From Monilinia fructicola (lineage: Eukaryota > Ascomycota > Leotiomycetes > Helotiales > Sclerotiniaceae): 64,000 nt of DNA. Of the stretch, positions 36,439-49,204 are shown in pieces. Every line of letters starts with the position of its first letter. Position 1 is the stretch's first letter. The translations under genes and the position numbers were made by a program. Below the pieces are notes generated by a model. It was not told the DNA's origin. It was given only the letters and a program-made list of their open reading frames with translations, and made no database searches. Where the stretch lies: positions 3,139,501-3,203,500 of the forward strand of contig VICG01000001.1 in NCBI GenBank assembly GCA_008692225.1. The letters are read 5' to 3'.

Positions 36439-37427
36439 ATGAAGCTTTCTCAAGTCCTCGCAATCATGGCCTTCGTCGGCGCCAGCAGTGTCAATGCTGC
36501 CCCAGTCCCAAGTAAGTAACTCCTCCGTACTTTGTAAGCGATCGAACTAACAATTCTTTAGTCGAGGCAAGAAATGCCGCTGTTGAGCCATCCAAGGTCA
36601 AGGTTGCTCGTGACAGCGATCCAACAAAGGTTAAGGTTGCCCGTGACAACGACCCTACCAAAGTGAAGGTTGCTCGTCACAACGATCCAACCAAGGTCAA
36701 GGTTGCTCGTTATATCGAGGTTGAGCCAACCAAGGTCAAGGTTGCTCGTGATAACGACCCTACCAAGGTCAAGGTGGCTCGTGACAACGACCCTACCAAG
36801 GTCAAGGTGGCTCGTGACAACGATCCAACCAAGGTCAAGGTGGCTCGTGACAACGACCCTACCAAGGTCAAGGTGGCTCGTGACAACGACCCTACCAAGG
36901 TCAAGGTTGCCCGTGACAACGATCCAACCAAGGTCAAGGTTGCCCGTGACAACGATCCAACCAAGGTCAAGGTTGCCCGTGACAACGACCCTACCAAGGT
37001 CAAGGTTGCCCGTGACAACGATCCAACCAAGGTCAAGGTAGCTCGTGACAACGACCCTACCAAGGTCAAGGTGGCTCGTGACAACGACCCTACCAAGGTC
37101 AAGGTGGCTCGTGACAACGACCCTACCAAAGTGAAGGTTGCTCGTGACAACGACCCTACCAAAGTGAAGGTTGCTCGTGACAACGATCCAACCAAGGTTA
37201 AGGTGGCTCGTGACAACGACCCTACCAAAGTGAAGGTTGCTCGTGACAACGATCCAACCAAGGTGAAGGTTGCCCGTGATAATGATCCAACTAAGGTCAA
37301 GGTTGACCGCTCCGCTGAGGCCGAACCATCCAAGGTCAAGGTTGACCGTTCCGCTGAAGCCGAGCCATCCAAAGTCAAGGTTGACCGTTCCGCTGAAGCC
37401 GAGCCCTCCAAGGTCAAGGTCGATTAA
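36439..37427 (+). CDS. Secreted 11-residue repeat protein
   Basis: Exon 1 36439-36511 encodes a clear signal peptide (MKLSQVLAIMAFVGASSVNA, cleavage before APVP). After a 50-nt intron, exon 2 36562-37427 is almost wholly repeats; total 312 residues. A central uninterrupted run has 17 copies of the DNDPTKVKV core joined by AR (11-residue unit). Before it come units with DSDP, DNDP, HNDP and one divergent RYIEVEPTKVKV. After it come three 13-residue units DRSAEAEPSKVKV. No KR, RR or KK pair exists, so classic Kex2 processing is unlikely, and a single Tyr is the only aromatic residue in the repeats. I do not recognise the protein. Candidates are a RiPP-type precursor for the adjacent HxxHC proteins, a wall or surface repeat protein, or an effector. 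Confidence 0.85.
36562..37427 (+). repeat. 33-bp tandem repeat array within the secreted protein gene
   Basis: The DNA repeat unit is 33 bp, and the last three units are 39 bp. Two synonymous versions of the Asp-Pro-Thr codons (GACCCTACC and GATCCAACC) alternate in blocks, which suggests repeat turnover by unequal exchange. Confidence 0.9.
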
Positions 37428-39161
37428 ATTAATGAATACCAGCTTCCAAGACGAATTAAACGCGTTATCAGGTACCTCACTCTGTTTCCTTCCCTGTAGT
37501 ATACATACTAACAAAATGTAGACATTTGGACTGCTCTGACTCGACTGGAAGCTATGGCTCTTTTGAAATGCTAAGATATCAAATTGATGACATGACGACA
37601 TGATGTATTGGATGAACTTCGAGGTGGTGGATTTAGAATTATGATTTGGTCCTGGTTATTCCTCTTTTGTCAGATTCCTTTCTACCTAAAGCCGTAGGCT
37701 ATAGTTATCAGTATTTGGCAACTAAAATGACAAGATTAACCTCTTTTCAAAATTTATTACTCGTATAATATCTGACTTTGATGTTGAAATATGATTTCTG
37801 GAGAAACTGGAACTTCCCTTTCTTCTTCTAAGCTTACTAACCCATTATAGTCTGATGGCTTTGGCAGAAAAACTGACTTTTATATTCCCCGATCATACAG
37901 TATAATGAGCACCTAAACCTAGTCAGCTACCCCTGGCTCAGCTTAAGCGTTCGTGGCTTTTGCTTTCGCGGGGGTGAGAGAACTTTATATCTATAATTCT
38001 AAATCTCAAGTAGCCGTAGTACAAATCAAGGTATAAATCGGAATTTATCATGAAGTCTGCTCCGTAGTGAAAATAAAGGTATGTGGGTATTCGAGTATCT
38101 AATTTTAAGTTTATTTATATTAATACGGTAACTTTACGATAAATCTCAGGATATCAATCTAAATATATAAAGTCTAACGTGGTGTATTAACCTTTCGAAT
38201 ACAATTTGCTTGAGAGTATAAATTCGGCCATCACTAGTCCATCCTCTAATTAATGAAGGGTGCTTCTTCTCGATAAAGAGAGGTTCTCTGCAAGGGGGGA
38301 GGACTATTGGATTTAGATGTAAGATCTTACCCCAGCATTTGACCATAGCCTATCAATCTTGGCGAAAAAACGTCCTTGCTTTTGTGGCTACTCGTTTTTG
38401 GATTAGTAATACATTTTTTAGTTCTATCTGTCGGCAGAGAAGGAGAATTACATCTAATTATTATACGAGTATGCATACAACACAATATGAAACACAGCGG
38501 CAACAGCTAAATCACATTGACCTTACTGCATATATGTCTTGCACATTATATTACTTTTCTGGCTTTGCATTATGTAATGATATGTCACTACCTTCAGAAA
38601 ATCGGGGTAACCTACCGGATGAGACCCAAAATTCTCCAAACTTAATCTGAACATGAAAGACATCTTTAAGTTTACGCCAACCGACAAATCAATCTGATAG
38701 GTCTAGACATAGATTAGGAAAATCACATCCCGTCTCCATGACATCATACTCTAGGATGTACCAAATCAATCGAGATGGCTTTGATGCTTTCAATCAAGTC
38801 GGAAAATCAGGAGGAACCTCTCATTGTGGTCAGCGTGTGATTTAAACTATTTGATGGCTCTACACTTTTCATTCTTCTATCTTAACAGTACAGGAGAAGC
38901 AAGGAACGGCGAGAAATCTTCTTGACAGCGAGTGTCATGAAAGATTGTTGAGAGTAGCATTTACTACTTCACAACGGAATGGGACTCAACATTTTCCAGT
39001 GTGAGGTGAGTCTCCATGGGCCACTACACGAAAGTCCCCTGATTAGCACTGTATCTATTTAATTTGTAGATCCAGCCTCTCAGACAATACCTTTCTACCC
39101 CACCAACAATGTTCAGTTATGGAGCAAGGTGGTAGATTTCAAAATGTATATATCATTAATT
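37428..39161. other. Intergenic between repeat-protein and regulator genes
   Basis: This is the 3' flank of two convergent genes. A possible 3'UTR intron lies just after the repeat gene (GTACCTC at 37471 to a TAG near 37521). Otherwise it holds only short, unconvincing open frames. Confidence 0.45.
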
Positions 39162-40966
39162 CTAGATTACTTCGGTTATAAATCGTCCACGGAACACCTC
39201 AATCAGGCGAATCAAACTCTCCTGCACCATTGTCTCGTCTTTTCCTGCTCCACTAAAATTCCCACATGGACTGATACTTGCAGCCATCTTCTCCAGCTCT
39301 ACACAAATTCTTTCCGCCTTGGCTTTCTCCATCTTGAGAATCGCTTTCATGATACTTGGACTATGTCCAATATCGGTAAACTCCATATCTCCAATCTTGA
39401 TACTTAAGGCCATCTTCTTGTCAATCCCGTCCACAGCCCCTGTGAACAGCTGCGTAGGAGGGATAGCGAGTAGCTCGTAAGCATTGTAGACTTGCTGCAA
39501 AAATCGCCACGCAAAGCATTAATAATGTCGACAAGGAACTCGATTGACAAGAACAATGTGTCATGGTAAGAGATTCGCAGATGAATAGGCCGTTCCGCGC
39601 GGCGGCGAATATGCTATCGGATGATGAAATTAAACTGTTGCCAACGACGGCGTGCAAATTCGAGAGACTCAGAAGTACGGACTGAAGGCAGCCACAACTA
39701 CTAAAAGAAGTGTCTTCCAGAATGGAGACAGTGTTATTGTGTTTGGCGGTGGCGTCGCTGCTGTGTGAATGGCCCAGTATTTCATTTTCACCCATATTAA
39801 ATTCGATATTGTGTGGAGAAGGATCGCTGTTAAAAAAAGAGTCCAGTGGAGGTATACTGAGGAGAATATCGGTATAGCAGTGAGAAGAATCGGAAAGTGA
39901 TATGTCGCACTCATCCATAATATGAGTTTGTTCATGCGGAACTGTGAATATCTCATGTGAATGGGAACTATCTGGGGCAGGGAGAGATCCCTGATGAGTT
40001 TGGTGCAGCGATTGTGATTGTAGAGGTATCAACTCTTTTGAGACTTGGTAAGTTAGCGTGCAGTACACTCAGAAGAATCGGGTATACAAACAGAAATTTT
40101 CATTCCCATTCCCATTACCATGCGATTCGGTTTTCGGTGAGCTTTTTCCAAAATCTGATTCATGTCAGTTTAGATCATTGTCAATGACAATCCACTTACC
40201 ATCAGCATTTGGAACAGGATCAGGTTTTGACAAGAGAGGAACTTTCGTTTTTAGCGACTCTATCGATGGTGGAGCTGATCTTTTGCGTGAACGCTCCAAA
40301 TCAGCGGATGCACTATAGGTGCACGCATTGCCGTTTAGGCTACATCGCTGGCAGCAATCCGACTCTCTTGTACACTTGACTTTGAAGCGGTAACATTGAT
40401 CACATGCAGATGTCTTTGGTGGAGCCGGGACTTTTTTGGTAGTTTTTTGAGACTCGTCTCCCTTTGTAGATTGATTTTTGACATCATCTGTATTGAAACG
40501 ATAATTAAACGTTTCCTTTTCGATGCGGGAGTACTGCCACCAATCCGGAGAGATAGTTTCTGACTATGTCAGCTTTGAGGTTCGATGGCATGAGGGGAAT
40601 GAACTTGCCGTCTGATGTCAGTGGAGTTGGTAGAAGGGTTGGATTTTGAACTTCATCAGGCCCTAAACATTCTTGTGTGAGTGAAGTCCAGTACAACAAT
40701 GTATGGGACAAACCTTCTAATAAGGGAATTGGAGTCTCACGCTGCTTCTGTGCAGTGCTTTCGGCGTCGAGTTGGAACTGCCGACGGCTTTTGAGACTTC
40801 TCTTAGGTCTTCCCATGAATTTTCCGAAGCTATAGGTACAAGAGCTCCCCAATTCGGCACATCTTGCACACTGAACTGGGTGTTTCGTGCAACTCTGCTT
40901 CGTGCGGAAACATTGATCGCAAGCATTGGAAGTACTTCCGCCCATGGGCTTACTGTTTCCAGGCAT
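39162..40966 (-). pseudogene. AflR-like transcription factor with two Zn2Cys6 clusters, one-base frame break
   Basis: Exons are 40966-40714, 40662-40609, 40559-40200, 40154-40092 and 40043-39162. Two canonical C-x2-C-x6-C-x6-C-x2-C-x6-C clusters are encoded: C16-C43 and C155-C182. The linker exon (SPDWWQYSRIEKETFNYRFN) is joined by a GC-AG intron (40608-40560, GCAAGT donor, CTGAC branch). The C-terminal half (THCSCQSSSLSTLLMLCVAI, then QVYNAYELLAIPPTQL) resembles AflR-type regulators of secondary metabolism. These last two parts are in different frames. Deleting one base from the A5 run at 39499-39503 joins them and makes total phase consistent (536 residues). As for the other two broken genes, a sequencing error is likely. 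An intron across the break is possible but would remove the conserved CSC region. Confidence 0.7.
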
Positions 40967-43900
40967 ACTGCTCTGAAGAGGTGAATAGACGGGTATGTGT
41001 ATTGACAAGTAAACAACGAAGTGATAATCGAGCTACGAATATCCAGAAGTGATCCTTTCATACTTGTTATACAGAACGCGGGGGATTGCCTCACCGCCTT
41101 TAGAAAGCCAGACCACGGCCACAATATCAACAGACATTCATTCAACGTTGCCATCATGCTAGTGACATTGCCTGACCAAGAGGAACATGCTGCCACAGCT
41201 ACCCTCAAAGTTAAAGTTACAAACACCCTCCTTACATGCATCTCCCATGTGAGTGGCTCTAATGCACAGCTGGTAGTGACTTAGTGCGCAGCACAGCTCC
41301 GGTATCCGACCGGCATTGATACGGGGGAGACTGATATTCGCACGCTTGTAGAATAGCAAGCAATTGGCGAATTAGTATTGACCGTGGTGAAGGTACTGGT
41401 GGCGTGTTTCAGGTGTTGGCTGGGGGCCGTTGTTTACTTGCTCCGCATCTTTCGTATCAAATTACGTTAGATAATAATACCTCCATGTCCTCGATCAGCA
41501 TATCTCTCAACCCTCCATTTGTATTAAGAAGATTGGCTAGATCAGATTGAACCCATACAGGCATAACTTCACATTAAAAGAAAGTAAGTCAAAATTAGGT
41601 TTGAGCTAAGCCTCTTTAGATATGAAGATTTCCATTTATCGGTGTTAAAGAACCGAAAATCTTGGATCTACGGATTACCTAAAGATTAAGTAAAAAGAGC
41701 TAAGACACATTGAGGGGTATTTTGCCGAACAACTAATTAGAAGTGAGATGATTATCTGCAGTATGTACCTAGGCACAGTACAGTGCTGTAGAACATTTTA
41801 AGACAACGATCTGGTGATCGATAGATACTAGGCTTCATAAAAATCTCCCCTTTCTTAAAAAAACGCTAAAATCTGGGTCGGCCGATACAAATCTGACGAA
41901 TAGGATGGCAGTATCATTGGGGGCAGGTTTTGTCATAGATCAGAAATAAAAATTGCTATACGCTATTTTTGGACTTTGCCAAAAGATCCAATTTAGTTTG
42001 TGCAAAGAACCTCAACCTTTCAGTTGAAGTCTGTTCCGGACGATCCATTATTTAACGTTTGTTTAGGGGAGAGAGTAGACAGATGTCATCAAATGAATTA
42101 AAAGCCAAACCCCAAAATTAGTATTGAAACATTTCGGAATAACGGTTTCTAATTAAAGCTATACCAAATGGGTAATTAATCGCTCTGTTAAAGCTAAGCC
42201 CTATAATCCTTATAATCCTTCTTGGGCATCAACTAGGCATCTGTGTTGGTTGCCCTCCGGAATTCAGGAATCGTTTGAGCGGTGACTTGAAATGAGAGTG
42301 GCTTCTTTAATCTTCATGTTTGACTTCATCTACCCGTCACACCCGGGATACCCGTCCATAGACTTACCTACTGCTCATGTCACACCATTTGCCTGTCTAG
42401 GTACCCTAGCATGAGTTGCGAGTTAAGAGTACACCGGTAAAAAGATCAATCCCTTTAAGCATCGGGTATTAAATCGGTATAGCGATGTGAACTGGGTACC
42501 TGAGCACTTGGAAGCTAGTACGCGGGAAGCTAGTACGCCGATAACAGAGTGCAAAAAAAGTTAGAGCACAGCTAATTTTGATTTAAAATGATATCATGTT
42601 CTACAACCGAGGTACCGTGAACCCTACCCGTAGTCCCTGGAAGTATCATGATCTACGAACTAATCAATTACTCCATGCTCAACCTGTTCACATGCTGTCG
42701 AGGCGGAGACGTGAAACTGAAAAATACGAATCAGACTGCACTGTACATACAGACTTATATTATTACGAACGGGACCCGTCGACGCAAGCTCACAACCCTC
42801 CAAAAACGACAATCTGAATTGGAAACTGTTATTCAGGCCATTAAGTGGGACTCTTCTATCAAAAAACCCCTGAGGCTGAACTCTTGAATTGAGAGTTGCC
42901 ACACATGTGAAAATTGGTGAAGTCGGCTGCTTCAGGGGTCGACCACAGTGTATTTTCTCGCTACTAATTCCATGGGGTAATTAAGGGGTTGCCCCAGTCA
43001 AGTAGACGTCGTAGACCAAGGAGGCAAAAAAAAAGCAACAGGACAATCTTAACGTACATCTCTCGTTGTAAGATATTGGGGCGTACCTGAGGAATAATCA
43101 AGTGAGCCAAGTGGGATAGGTAAGTTATGAGGAACATCTAGAAGGTTTTCGGAAGATTAGCAATAATTAGAATAGTGGGTTGAAGTTTATATCAGCACCC
43201 ATCTTAAGTTTACTTGAAGACTTAATTGTCTACTTGGCATTTTGGTGTATTATCGGTCTCCAAGCAGTGGGCCAAGTATACAAGTGCTTTACATACATCA
43301 ATATTTGGGCTAGCCCTGATTTGTGTAGCCTGCAACCCTCTCTTGATTCTATCTCACAACACAACCATTATTTAGGAAGATTTTTTGTACCAGATATCTA
43401 GACCTTTTCAGACTGTCTTGATGTCCGAGTAGATAGCTGGCTCGGAGCATTTATGGTAGGCTGGATAAACGATGATTGATATCTGAACTATCATAGTCCG
43501 GCTTCTTTCCCTGCCAAGTCAATAAACCTCTCGCCATTGCTTATCATTGATCAAGGATAACGAGTCATCTGTACAGTTGCTTGACACGTGAAAAATAGAT
43601 TGATTGTGGTTAAATACTTGATTTCTGGTTGTACTGCCAGGATAAGTCTATTTGCGGCATGCTTGTTGCGTTTTGTCATATAATATAAAGCTTCACAGTC
43701 ATATCGGAGGACAGGGGGGTGGGCTATGTCCCAAAGCCTTGGGTGTTAAATCTTGGTAGTAATATGGGGTCATCGTAAAGTTCTACCTTTTTCAGGAAAT
43801 TCATTCCCGCTGCCGCATTTTCACAGGGAGTCAAAAGGACTACTTCTAATTAGAATGTGATGGAGGTTGAACTCATTTACTTCCGTATTGTTTCTCGGTT

Positions 43901-46900
43901 GATTTTCCCTATTGGTACCGCCAGAGATTATGCAAATCAGGAGCCAACACCACAAGACCCATGCGGTGATACTTTGCAGAGATACTATGAACAACTCTAA
44001 ACAACTAGAGTTCGACCCTGGGAAAGAAGTGGCATATGGGTACTTCAAAATTTTGATCTTGTCTTACCTTCTGACTTGCTAAATTTACCGTGGCATGACT
44101 CAAGCAACACATGCCGCCGCACGATTATCATGCGGTGTGAGATGATGTGATTGAGGTACATCCGGATATGTTTATAGGTCAGATTATGTTCCTGCAGGTT
44201 TTTTGATGATATATCGTACAAGGATAGCTCGTACAAAGAACAAGGACCCTTACTATGGGCACAGATGTTCTCGACATAAGAAGTATACCCGGTGGTTGGG
44301 CATACCATAATGGTAGATGCACAAGACAACCTCCTCAATCTGGCAACTAGACCCATAGCCCTAAGAATTTGAGAGTTTAGAGTTGGATTCTCCTGGTAAC
44401 TACTCTCCAAGCATCATATCATGTACGGACTAGATTGACTTCAATATCTAGCTTTGAAAATCAAATATTGAGAGTTAAGATAAAGCCTTAGTCCGAATCA
44501 TGCGGTAGGAAGTGAAGGTTCGAATCATGACTTCGAGTTCTATATCCTCAGAGACCAGGCACTGGCAAATTCTTTCGAAATCAATTGACAAGCATTTCGC
44601 CATGATATCAGTAACTAGCGTTGCAAGGCGAGCTTGGGTTCATGAGGATGTTGTTGTTTTCACACCATCACGTCATTCTACAGCCTCGATCTGTGGTGGC
44701 CCATACTTTATCATGGAATTAGGGTAGCACAATTTCAATTCATTACCGACAGAAGACAGGTTTCAGATGCAAGTTTTGAGGCGGGATATACTGGATCTGT
44801 ATACCGTTGCACAGCTGGAATGATCCCATGCGGCTGAAGATCGCGGAACTTAAAAGGGGGTGTAGGTGCCACGTGCACATGTTTCCGTGTGTCTTACATC
44901 ACATGGATGTGTGAAATCTTCAAGAGGTTGAGTATGGAGAATCCCGCAATTGTGGGTTTTAGTGCGAACTATTTTAGCAGGGACTATCAAGAATGCATCT
45001 GACACTAGCGAGACCAAAATACCACTATTTTATTCACCGAGCGAAGAGTGGAATGCAAGTGTCATCTCGTTTAGTTAACGATAACCCCCCTTAACGAGCA
45101 AGAAAATCCAGTTAACTACCGACCATAAATTCAGCTATTTAGGGATCTTTTGAGAACAAAAAAAATAAAAGAAGTCGATCATCCCAGATTGCCCAAATCA
45201 TAACCAAAAAATCAAATACCCAATAATCTGTAAAGTACAAATGCAAAATCAGCTCCCTAGGGATCCAAAAAAGAGTTATAAAAAGTACTAGTAAGCCGCC
45301 CGTGCTTATTTCTAGACCAGAAATGGCACAGAAGCTTGCTGGTATGTTTTGAGATCAACATGTAATATCTTAAGACGGGCTATAGTATCTTTCTGGTACA
45401 TTCAACGTTCAGATAGGTTTAGACTCTCAAATTATTCACACGGAACTTGTGGGATGAGAAAGGATGCGATTCCAAAATTTGAAATCAATGTTACCGTTGA
45501 CTCTTGTAACGGAGATAATATCTCCTTCAACTTGAATCGAGCCAGGCTTACGAGGCTCGGTCTGATTGTGGCATATCTTCTTCACAAGCTTTTTTTGTAA
45601 CCGATCGCACAGTGACTCCACACAGCCAAGCCCTTGTAGCTACCCTGACAATTGGCATCTGGTTGGAACCCCATATTAATTGTCAAGCGCTCCAGGAGAG
45701 CAATGTGAGAATACTATTTGGTGTAGTTATACCCTACTCTATTCATACGTGTTCATTTTATACTGATCAGCTTTGAATTCTAGAATTATCACCGGAAATA
45801 CTCGGTTTTAAGTCTTGTCACGCCATGAAACAGGATTTTAGAATTGTGATATTGTTGATCTTATCAAGGATTATGCTCTAGTGCTTTGGGCTTGACTCAT
45901 AGAGGGTTGTATTTGTAGTGGTGAATTGGAACTGTGAATGTAACGGTTTTTTTGTCACAAGACCCTCTACTCTGCATCCCGCCAACCCATTTGTACCGAA
46001 AACAGTCATTTTATATGCTTATAACTCTATTAAAATAATTTGTTTCCATATAGAATTCTGAAGGTTAACTTGATGTATAAAACTTTTATCGATTAGTTGT
46101 TACAATTAACACTAAGTTCATTCACACACCATTTGTACAGCATCTTCACTTCCGAAATCAGCTGTTAATCCGAATGGAACTCATATTAAGCGAAGAAAGT
46201 ACAAACAAGGCCCTAGTGATTAACCGATGCCCAATCGGCAGCAAAAGATATTCGCACATTGCCTCTGTGATCTACAACCGGAGTAGATGGAGATCATACA
46301 TTAGCTTTGTTCAGGGTTTTATCTCTAAACCAGTAGACGGCAGAGAAAAACATGCCATGGGCTGGGAACGCGGAAAGAGCGCCTCTATCCATGAAAAGAG
46401 ATTTGATCACGAAATATCAATGTCTTCCTGGATTGCCGATACTGATTATAGCACGAGGAATCGATGGGGTGACGAATTGCCTCCTGCCTTGCGCAAGTGA
46501 GATGTGGATCACCAGACAGGATTCATGGTGCTTACCTTTTTCATCGTGCAAATGAATGCTCACACTTAGTATTCGCTTTGAGTAACCCGCTGCGCATTTG
46601 TTCCAGAGCGGGATGGCTGATTAAAGTCAACAACTAGAGATTTTCAATTCTGGGAAACCGTACACTGTATATTCCCGTACACATATACACACAAGTTCAG
46701 TCAACAAACGCCCCAGTCAAATCCGCGAAACTCAACCAACTCAATAAAAAAAACATCAATGCAAGTTCCCCCAGCCTCGTAACAATACTCAGAATTCCTC
46801 ACAGGATACAAACCTCAATGCCCTCTGTGCTCGACATCTAAACGACCCACACAGAAAAGGATAGACAGTGATGTGATCTTTATAATTTTCTCGGGGGTGT

Positions 46901-49204
46901 GACTTTGATGTTTGAGGTATATGAAATGTTAGACTCGTTTGGAGAATTCAGCGAGTTTGGAGGTTCACGGTCTTTCGAACGGTAAAATGAATATTTACAG
47001 ACACCAGGCGTGCTGCAGATGTCAAATGATCTATCGAAATTAAACGGATTGCACTTGCACACACTAACCAGATCACAGACTACCAAAGCAACAAGCTCAA
47101 TGCCAACTAAACCAATTCCCACTTTCCTTGAGTCTATCATCCCTTCGTCCCATACTTCAGGCGTTTCAATTTTCATTTTCCAGGCATATTTTGATGTCAA
47201 GAAGGAACGCTCACCAGCTCGTGATAGCATGCAGTCCGAGAAGGAAGGAGCAAAAGAGAAACGCAGTGATATCCCCTTAGGATGCAATGAATTGAGCACG
47301 AACCGACGGATCACCTAGCCCGAAGCTTGCACCCCTCACTATTTCCTACCAATGCATCTCACATCTCTAAGAGAACTCGGAAAATTTATCAATATTTCTG
47401 TTCCCATCCGCTGGCAGTGAAAAAAAAAAAGAAATGCACGCAAGAAAATCTGGTAACATAATTCGGTTTTTGAGGCTGCCTCTTGTGTCGAGGTCGTGTT
47501 TAAAAAGGTGTACCGATTTCCTTGACTCTGATTTTTATTCTCCCAATTATCACACAATCTGTGGTGCTTACTCTGCTACATCAAGGTCGACGCTTATCTC
47601 CTCAATTTGATTCTCGGCAAAATCATTCGCTCTCAGCTGATCGGCGAGGGGTGGTTACGTTATATATCTTTTCCTGGTAGATAATGAAAGTCATGACTAG
47701 ACTCGCATGAAAAAAGCACGTTGGCGGATCCGTGACTATGTTTTATTACATTTTGAGCAGCCGATAAATATTTAGTCGAATCAATAGGGACTTTTTGGTT
47801 CTTGGGTGCTTGATCTTTGTGGTGGCGAAATCTATCTTGAGACCGTGGATTTGTAGTGCTGAATCCTCATCCTCTAACTCGACTACCGGACTCGGATTCA
47901 TCATCGGAAGAGCTCTAGGAGACGAGGCTTTTTGAACCCAAACTAGTGGCTTGTTATTTGGTAGCAAATTTTAGATTGGCTCTCATTGAGACACGCGAAG
48001 AAGGAATAGACAGTAAGGAAGAGTAAGGGCTCGGGTTCGAGGAGATTTTATGGTTCGAGTGGCCTAAATTCCCGGAGTCGAGACTAGTGGCTTGTTTTTG
48101 AGATAAGTTTTGAGAGGTACTTTATTCCGTGACGGTGGAGAAAGAATGGAAGATAAAGGGGTGGCTAGAGGGGACATTGGGACAGATGTTACGACTCGGG
48201 TTGCGGAAAATCCTCGAACCAGATCTGGTTCTTTGGCTTTGGCTCGGCTTGGAGGGTTTGGTAGAGCATGAGCTGAAACAGATATGGATCTAGACTAGAA
48301 TCCAAGATCTTCAATATATTCAATATTCTCAAATATAACACTGGCCGAGTCTTCTTCCTGATCGGATTGAGTGATTGCGGAGAGTAATAACGCCCAAAGA
48401 CTTGCTCAAAACCATTCACGGTTGCGCGATCGAAGGTTCTTTTTATCCTTTGTGCCTTGGAATCAAACTCGGAAAGTTGTTAGTCGACTTGCGTACTTTT
48501 ACCTTTCCTGTTGGTCGATGTGAACCATCTGTCTTTAAGTCCATAATTATCTGGAGGTATTAAGGCTGTTCATTTCCAAAATACCTGCAATAGAGGGATG
48601 CCATCGGACGAATCCAAGATATCGACTTCAGTGTTATCCAGGGCAGTCATTGGCTTACCACCATTCGGTGCACTCTTATTGGCCGTCTTAAGCGATTTCT
48701 TTTCTCCGTAGTCGTTAGGATGTGTTAAGTTCGCTCGTACCAGGCTGTACAACCTCCTTTGCTTTCTAGTACGAGGAAGAAAAGTCGATCAGTCTGACAC
48801 CGCCGAAGACTCTGCATTGATTCCGGTTTCATCCTGGGATTTCATTAGCTTTCTATTTTTTGGTGCACTCCTGTTAGTGGCAAAGGTGTAAACTATAGTA
48901 GGAGAAGAAAACTAGGTTGCAGCTCTTCTAGAAGGGAGGGGAGGATTTGGAAAAGAAAGCTTGATTGTATATATTCAGTTAAGCGGAGTCTTGGACCATA
49001 GAAGTGTTTAGTACTGAGTAATGATATTTGACAACGTCGTTTGATTCCCGTGAATTCCCTCAAAGTAAATAAATGTTCAACAGTGAATGTTAAATATTTT
49101 GTGGAATTTGGGCTTTGATATCGTACAAGGGATATCTCTCGATATCATCACCATAGACATAGTGGTTGCCTGCTTCAGATAATGCGATCCAGAATACAAG
49201 TTGA
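40967..49204. other. Gene-poor region
   Basis: About 8.2 kb in which I can support no gene. The longest frames (46174-46500 plus strand, 46880-47314 and 44045-44410 minus strand) have no recognisable domains and poor starts. At 47940-48110 two degenerate copies of an ACTAGTGGCTTGTT-containing segment lie ~144 bp apart. The region may hold decayed genes. Confidence 0.45.

Noticed and set aside
36562..37300. 33-bp periodic array considered as CRISPR
   Set aside because: Units are contiguous coding repeats with no spacers, in a fungal genome.
36558..37601. 347-codon minus-strand repeat ORF (LDLGRVVVTS units) and a second 235-codon minus-strand repeat frame
   Set aside because: Both arise from the 33-bp period of the plus-strand gene, which has a signal peptide and proper intron.
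42648..42887. 79-codon plus-strand ORF with charged C-terminus
   Set aside because: Too short and without any motif or splice evidence.
44045..44410. 121-codon minus-strand ORF followed by a plausible GTAAGA donor
   Set aside because: No partner exon or domain could be recognised; may be a decayed gene.
44518..44527. GGTTCGAATC resembling a tRNA B box
   Set aside because: No A box or cloverleaf stems at the correct distance.
46174..46500. 108-codon plus-strand ORF
   Set aside because: It has an ATG but no recognisable features and average composition; not enough to call a gene.
46880..47314. 144-codon minus-strand ORF
   Set aside because: Starts at GTG, has no domain, signal or splice support; treated as random.
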